Shown in pieces: positions 59,021-64,000 of a stretch of 64,000 bases of DNA (its first letter is position 1; every line of letters begins with the position of its first letter). The stretch spans positions 18,320,444 to 18,384,443 of the forward strand of contig JAOANR010000010.1 in NCBI GenBank assembly GCA_030278955.1, written 5' to 3'. A model generated the notes under the pieces. It saw only the letters and a list, made by a program, of their open reading frames with translations. It searched no databases and was not told the DNA's origin. Made by a program: the position numbers and the translations under genes. Origin of the DNA: Hygrophila difformis (lineage: Eukaryota; Streptophyta; Magnoliopsida; Lamiales; Acanthaceae).

Positions 59021-60128
59021 ATCTACCCTTCTTAAGAATCAACTTCGTCCCCGAAGTTGCGCGACTTATTGATCGATTGATTGATTGCGATTGTATCATT
59101 AAATTTCTTCCGACTTCACGGGTTCTTGGAATTAAAATTCTTTTCCTTCTTGAATTTAATTCCAATTGTCTTGACTCAATTCATGGAATGTCTTCGGGCT
59201 TCCTTTCCCTCTTTTATTCCATTTTGAATTTGAATCTATCGGCGTTTTATTTCCGAGCAATAATTTATTGTGATAAATTATTTTCTTCTTCTCGGAGATA
59301 TTTCGACATTGATCGGAATAAATTTTTTTCCTTTGGACGTTGATAAAAATCTGGGGTATTACAGTCTACCCCCCTTAAGAATCAATTTCGTCCTCGAAGT
59401 TGTGTTTCGGCTTTTCTCGCGCTAAGAGTTAGGTCCTTTTGTTTATTTGGGATACAAACTATCCGGGTTTCAAAAATAAATGCTTATGCATTCTTACGGG
59501 GTATTACATCCTCCCCCCCTTAAGATTACAGTTATGTCCCCATAACTGCCTATGTATTATTCACAACCAGGTTCGGGTATCATCGCATATGATCCTTCCT
59601 CAGTTTTCTTCTAGGTGCCATGTTCTGTTATAGAAGCACGCGAAGATGAGTTTCTATGTGATCAAGATCTAGGACTAAGGCAAAGTTAGTCTTTAGCAAG
59701 CGCTCCTAAGTCAAGATCATGTCGAGTTCTAAGGTATGAGTGTTTCTTATTACCGATGATTCACATAAAAAGGGTTAGTGTATTTATGTATGCATATGCA
59801 TATGTGATCCCCCCAATAAAAAAAATTTTATGCGTGCATTTATTTATCCATGGGTTTTAAAAATAAATTTATTCCATGGATAGATTAAAATAAGGATAAA
59901 AGGTTTGGGCCACTATATTGGGCCGAAAGAAATAAATTATTTGAGCTTTAAATAAAAACAAGGTTATTGGGCCAAAAATAATTTCTTGGGCTTCTAAAAA
60001 ATATTTTGGGCTAAAAATTTGGGCTTTAATTTCAAAATAATAATTGGGCTCTTTAAAATAGTAGTTTAAAAATATTCCGGGCTATGTAAAATAATAGCTT
60101 TAAAATATTCCGGGCTCTGATACCACTC
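59021..60128 (-). mobile_element. Internal region 2 of the array
   Basis: Same as internal region 1 apart from one A less in an A run near 59818. It has the same primer site at the right end. Confidence 0.88.
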
Positions 60129-62832
60129 TGTAACACCCCGGTTTTGGTAACCCAGGCCGGGATGCCACCGCCACACCTCCCTAGCAAGACACGGTTTCTC
60201 CGAGCTCACTAAAGAGATGTAAGGCTATGGTTTTTCAGATTTTAAAATATTCAAACAGCCCATTCATATATAATATAAAGATAATACATCAAAGTTGCAG
60301 CGGAATTTAAATATAGGGCCAACATGGCCAAAACACGGGTTAAACAGGCCCGTTCATGCAAGTCGTAATTAATGCAGGGATTTAAAATATAATGTAATCC
60401 CCAAAAATTCCCAGTATGCATATGATGATGCATATTCTTCAGACTCTGTAAGAAAAAGGGGATAAATGGTTTGGGTCAGCAAAAACGCGCTGAGTAAGCT
60501 AACACATAGCATGGGTTAGGGGTTTCAAAGCCTTTAGTTAAATTTAATAAAAAGATTTCTTGTAGGAAAAAGATTTGCAAGGCATAAAGACTTAAAAACC
60601 TTAAATATTTTGTTCTCCCGTTACATAACCATTTCATCAATATATCATTTAGCCGGTGATCCGGCGGCCGCAGCCAATTTCAAAAGTATCATTTAGCCGG
60701 TGATCCGGCGGCCTCAGCCAATTTCAAAAGTATCATTTCTCAAAATATTTTTCGTTTCTTTTATAGTTCACCATTCACCAGGGCTCTTGTGACCGCAATC
60801 CTCATAACCAATATTTCCGCAGGAAATCATACAATCGCCCTTGGGGAATCTAACCCGCAAGAACTCAATACATCCTGGGGAATCTAACCCGCAGGAATCA
60901 ACATACAATCGCCCTTGGGGAATCTAACCCGCAAGAACTCAAATACATCATAGGGAATCAAACCCGCATGAATCATATTGATAATGTCAAACTTGGTCAC
61001 AAGTCCCCAATGTTTCAAAAGAATTCTTTTACAGAAAATGTTTTTATTTGGTGTAACGGGATTTTTAAAAAATATAGCTTTATCGTAATTCCAACGTCTC
61101 GATCGTTGTTTAAAAGATTTCAAAAAAATCGATCGATGTCACAGTTTGCGCCTTCTTGGTTTAAAAATCCATTTCTTAGGCGATTGATTTGAAATTTTCA
61201 CAGTACCTCAAAAACATCCCAACGAACAACTTTCGTGTTTTAAGTTTTTCGGAAAAACGATGGGAAACATGTCAAAAATCGAGTTTTGTACAGAATCAAA
61301 AAGCTGTCAGGATTCAGGTTCGACAACGTTAAAAGATTTGACTTTTTGACATATCAATTGGACTTCAAAAATTCTGAAATTTTACAGACACATACTAGAC
61401 TTGATTTCCAACAACTTTTATTTAGATCACATAGATTGGTTCGGGCTAGAAGTGATAGGAATAAGCTCATCAAGATCGGTTATGAAATCTGTCATCCTTT
61501 GACAATTCTTAAAAACGCAGAATATGTCCGATACGATTTGGGGTATCAAAACTTGATGAAAATCTTTGAAATTTTTACACAATATAGCTTATGATCTTTG
61601 GATCAAAATCTTAGTTTTGAGTTTTCAGGTTTGAACACTCGAAGTAAGAGTTTTGCTCGTCGTGTTTGATTATGAAATCTATCAAGGTTCTTGATTTCGG
61701 TACTAACGCAGATTGGATTGGCTCAGATTCGGAGGCTCAAATCTCAACGAAAAATTCTAAAAACTTGCAGAAATGTTCTAAACTCATAGATCTACAACTT
61801 TCATGTTCAACACCAATCCTAGATCGGCCTAGATCCATGGTCAAAATAACCAACAAGATTGAGAGTGAAATCTGCCAAAGTTCTAAGATTCAGATTTAAT
61901 ACTCTTCGGTTTTGGGTTGGTTTCAGGTTTCAAAACATCATGAAAAATTCTGAAATTTTTACAGAAGCTAGATCTAAGTCTTAGGAACACTTTTCATGTT
62001 TTGAGTTTTTTTGTTTGAGCAGCTTTGAAGGTTCGAAAAATTCATACGAAAACGCTGCGCCGGGGGTTTTTCTTGATGACAGATTTTAGAGTTTCTAAAT
62101 CTCTATGTTTGGTTGCATTTTAAGTCACCCAAAACCATAGTAAGGTTAACTTACAAAGATTGTGTTCTTGAGTCGTCCAAACACCTACGAACGGATCTAC
62201 GAAACGCAAAGTTCCCGACTTTGGCCACGAACGTATTTGCAATCAACGATTCAAGAGTTAGATTGGGGATTTGAGAGGAAAAACGAGATTGAGAACCTAA
62301 GATACTACTTACCAAAGATCTAAGCACTGTGATCCTTGATCTACACACTTCCTTGGTCGGATTTGGTTGCCGGAAAGTTGCCGGAAGTTCGCCGGAAGTT
62401 CGCCGGAAAGTATTTTGGCTTTGGGAGAGTTTTGGGAGTGTTTTTGGGTGAAGAAATGAAGTAGATGGGTGATAATGGGGTGTTGGGGGTGTATTTTTGG
62501 CATTAAAGGGACAAAAATCCGACAAGGAATCGGCTGCTACAGTACCCGCACGTGCTACAGTACTGCTACAGTACTGCTACAGTAGACACGTGCTACAGTA
62601 ACTTTTAATATTTTTTTTTTTTTTTTTTTTTAAATATTAAGATTCCTTATCTACAAAAATAAAAATCATAATGTGGGAATTATCCGTGATTGTTGGGACA
62701 ATTCGATAAACTCGTTTCGAGTTGCTATCTTTCGATAAATAATAAATTCCGCTCTCTCGGAATTATTTCGGTTTAAATCCAATTCTTTATTTTTGGATTT
62801 AAATTTTCGATGGCGATTTCTCGGGTATTACA
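60129..62832 (-). repeat. LTR 3 of the array (2704 bp)
   Basis: Nearly identical to LTR 2, with a longer poly-T (about 62611-62631). Its right end GGGTATTACA at 62832, next to the duplicated ACCGT, fixes the true LTR boundary of this family. Confidence 0.92.
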
Positions 62833-62837
62833 ACCGT

Positions 62838-63034
62838 GATATTTGTCAAAAGTTTCATGGCTGGAAGGACCACAGCGCCATTTGAAATTAAAAAGACCCC
62901 ACATGAGTAATAAAAAGGGAAATCATACTATATCCTTAAACCCCTTCCCTACATCATAACTCCTTTCATTTAATAAATTCAAACCTGATATTTCAGAAAA
63001 TTACTCGTGTTAATGAAACTCGTCAAAAGTTTCA
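62838..63034 (+). mobile_element. Athila-type LTR, copy 3, right end
   Basis: The LTR resumes after the array and ends in GTCAAAAGTTTCA, next to the primer site. The phrase GTCAAAAGTTTCATGGC (or near copies) occurs near 52407, 62846 and 63022, so the U5 end is repeated. Confidence 0.82.
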
Positions 63035-63052
63035 TGGCGCCGTTGCCGGGGA
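63035..63052 (+). other. Primer-binding site for tRNA-Asp
   Basis: TGGCGCCGTTGCCGGGGA is the same site as at 42438. Confidence 0.9.
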
Positions 63053-63181
63053 GGATGCAGCGCCGTTTACTAGGAGAATTACACTCCTGATTTACTCATA
63101 GATAGTTTTTGTATATACTATCAAACCATCACTAACTTGGGGATTGTACAGGTACTGTCAAAATCTCGATACCAACTGCTT

Positions 63182-64000
63182 ATGCAACGGAGGAAGAGCA
63201 CATTGCCGGAGTTACCGTTCGATCTAGAAATAGAAAGGACCGCTCGCCAACTGAGGGCAGAAGCCAGAAGACGGAAAGAGCAGGAGCGTCGGACCCGCAC
63301 TTCACCTGAAACATCGAGCAGCGATCTATCAGACATGGCAGATAACCAGAACATTCCCCCGATCTTACCCATAGACCAACCACCAAATAACCCTGGTAAT
63401 GGAGCTGACGGAGGAATGGTAGAACATCCTAATCGTGCCAACGAAGAGGAGAATCTACCAAATCCCAATCAGCAACAATACCAGCAATTCCACCAACAAC
63501 CGCCACCACCCCTAAACCAATTTCATCAAAACCAAAACATACCAAACCAACAATACCAAAACCAAGCTTTCAATCCAGCTCAGTTTCAGAACAACCCACA
63601 AGATCCACATAATTTCCAGCAATTTCCCAATTACCACCAACAGTACCAGAACCAAGCTGAACAAGGAAATCAACAACAGCAGCAAGCAGCAGCAGACTTC
63701 ATGCAACCAATAGTGGAGCCCTATCTGAATGGACCTGGGAGAGCACACTTTCCTGCACGCAATTTCGAGCTCAAACCGGCACTCATTAATTTGGTGCAAA
63801 ACAATCAGTTCTGCGGTGCAAATCATGAGGACCCTCATGATCATCTCCAGACCTTCCTGGAGCTCTGCGACACAATCAAAAATCAGGGAGTCTCTCCTGA
63901 TGCTATTAGGCTAATGTTGTTTCCATTTTCTTTATATAGTGGTGCCAGGGACTGGTATAAGTCATTGCCTATTAATCAGAGGAGCACTTGGGCAGACTTG
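63182..64000 (+). CDS. Athila-type gag, 5-prime part, runs off the window
   Basis: An uninterrupted frame of 273 codons starts at the ATG at 63182, about 130 bp after the primer site, and is still open at 64000. It codes for the capsid precursor. A basic N-terminus (MQRRKSTLPELPFDLEIERT and an Arg/Lys run) is followed by a long Gln/Asn/Pro-rich region at residues about 85-175. The Athila gag entry follows (FELKPALINLVQNNQF), then DPHDHLQTFLELCDTIKNQG and LMLFPFSLYSGARDWYKSLP, the start of the Retrotrans_gag domain. The absence of stops suggests a fairly young, perhaps autonomous element. An upstream extension to about 63080 is open but has no other ATG. Confidence 0.9.
   Translation, partial: MQRRKSTLPELPFDLEIERTARQLRAEARRRKEQERRTRTSPETSSSDLSDMADNQNIPPILPIDQPPNNPGNGADGGMVEHPNRANEEENLPNPNQQQYQQFHQQPPPPLNQFHQNQNIPNQQYQNQAFNPAQFQNNPQDPHNFQQFPNYHQQYQNQAEQGNQQQQQAAADFMQPIVEPYLNGPGRAHFPARNFELKPALINLVQNNQFCGANHEDPHDHLQTFLELCDTIKNQGVSPDAIRLMLFPFSLYSGARDWYKSLPINQRSTWADL

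Larger units (their letters stand above)
52522..62832 (-). mobile_element. Tandem LTR array: LTR-internal-LTR-internal-LTR
   Basis: Three LTRs (52522-55210, 56320-59020, 60129-62832) alternate with two short interiors (55211-56319, 59021-60128). The whole is flanked by the single duplication ACCGT (52517-52521, 62833-62837), so it is one insertion that later expanded. On the minus strand each interior begins with TGGTATCAGAGCCCGG and ends with a purine tract. It holds no gag or pol except a possible gag start, MAPRRKLRKDHMR then stop. Open frames that recur three times in the LTRs are copies of non-coding sequence. Confidence 0.94.

Noticed and set aside
53277..62525. Sets of frames repeated three times
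   Set aside because: They are copies of non-coding LTR sequence in the tandem array. None shows a domain and they do not match gag or pol.
63121..63844. Minus-strand frames near the right end
   Set aside because: They are shadows of the plus-strand Athila gag frame starting at 63182.

Overview
This is a stretch of nuclear DNA from a flowering plant, probably a eudicot; I cannot name the species. The evidence is nested LTR retrotransposons, an L1-type LINE with a plant-style RNase H tail, tRNA-derived SINEs, hAT, Mutator, mariner and Harbinger MITEs, an F-box gene and a ClpP copy. There are no bacterial operons, rRNA genes or convincing tRNA genes. Most of the 64 kb is transposable element sequence.

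Left part (1-8150). Positions 1-5252 are one LTR of an Athila-type Ty3/gypsy element. It carries an array of palindromes (495-965) and is split by a very young gag-only LTR element (1747-3305; 233-bp LTRs that look identical; target duplication CTATT). At 5290-7540 lies a decayed gag or coat-protein region with a tRNA-Met primer site, from an LTR element or an old caulimovirid-like insertion.

Genic island (8150-17370). A tandem duplication here contains two F-box genes, both on the minus strand. The copy at 15767-16846 looks intact. The copy at 8509-9035 has lost its F-box half. Just upstream of the truncated copy lies an intronless ClpP gene with a poly(A) tract and a 15-16 bp target duplication, so it is a reverse-transcribed mRNA copy. 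That copy was later cut by a hAT MITE with an exact 8-bp duplication. SINEs, a mariner MITE, a Harbinger MITE and a relic of an Athila integrase fill the space between.

Middle (17990-37760). A Mutator-like element with about 120-bp inverted repeats (17990-19272) is followed by a full-length but frameshifted LINE (20183-26320, 18-bp target duplication), itself cut by a hAT MITE. Next come two tRNA-derived SINEs and a three-level nest: an LTR family beginning TGTAACGCC contains a hAT element (27739-35963), which contains a gag-only LTR element (28654-35942).

Right part (37800-64000). A second Athila LTR with a tRNA-Asp primer site is split by a solo LTR (38091-40688). Its internal region is split by another solo LTR (43168-46669). 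A third Athila LTR starts near 48240, carries AATTCGAATT palindromes on both sides of a TATA box, and is split by a 10.3-kb insertion (52522-62832) of the form LTR-internal-LTR-internal-LTR. The Athila LTR ends at 63034, its primer site follows, and an open gag frame runs from 63182 off the window.

Only the F-box gene at 15767-16846 looks like a working host gene. The other coding regions are transposon-derived or broken. The most unusual signals are the palindrome arrays that recur with the same layout but unrelated sequence in different LTRs, the shifting LTR boundaries in one Ty3 lineage, and the nested ClpP retrocopy.
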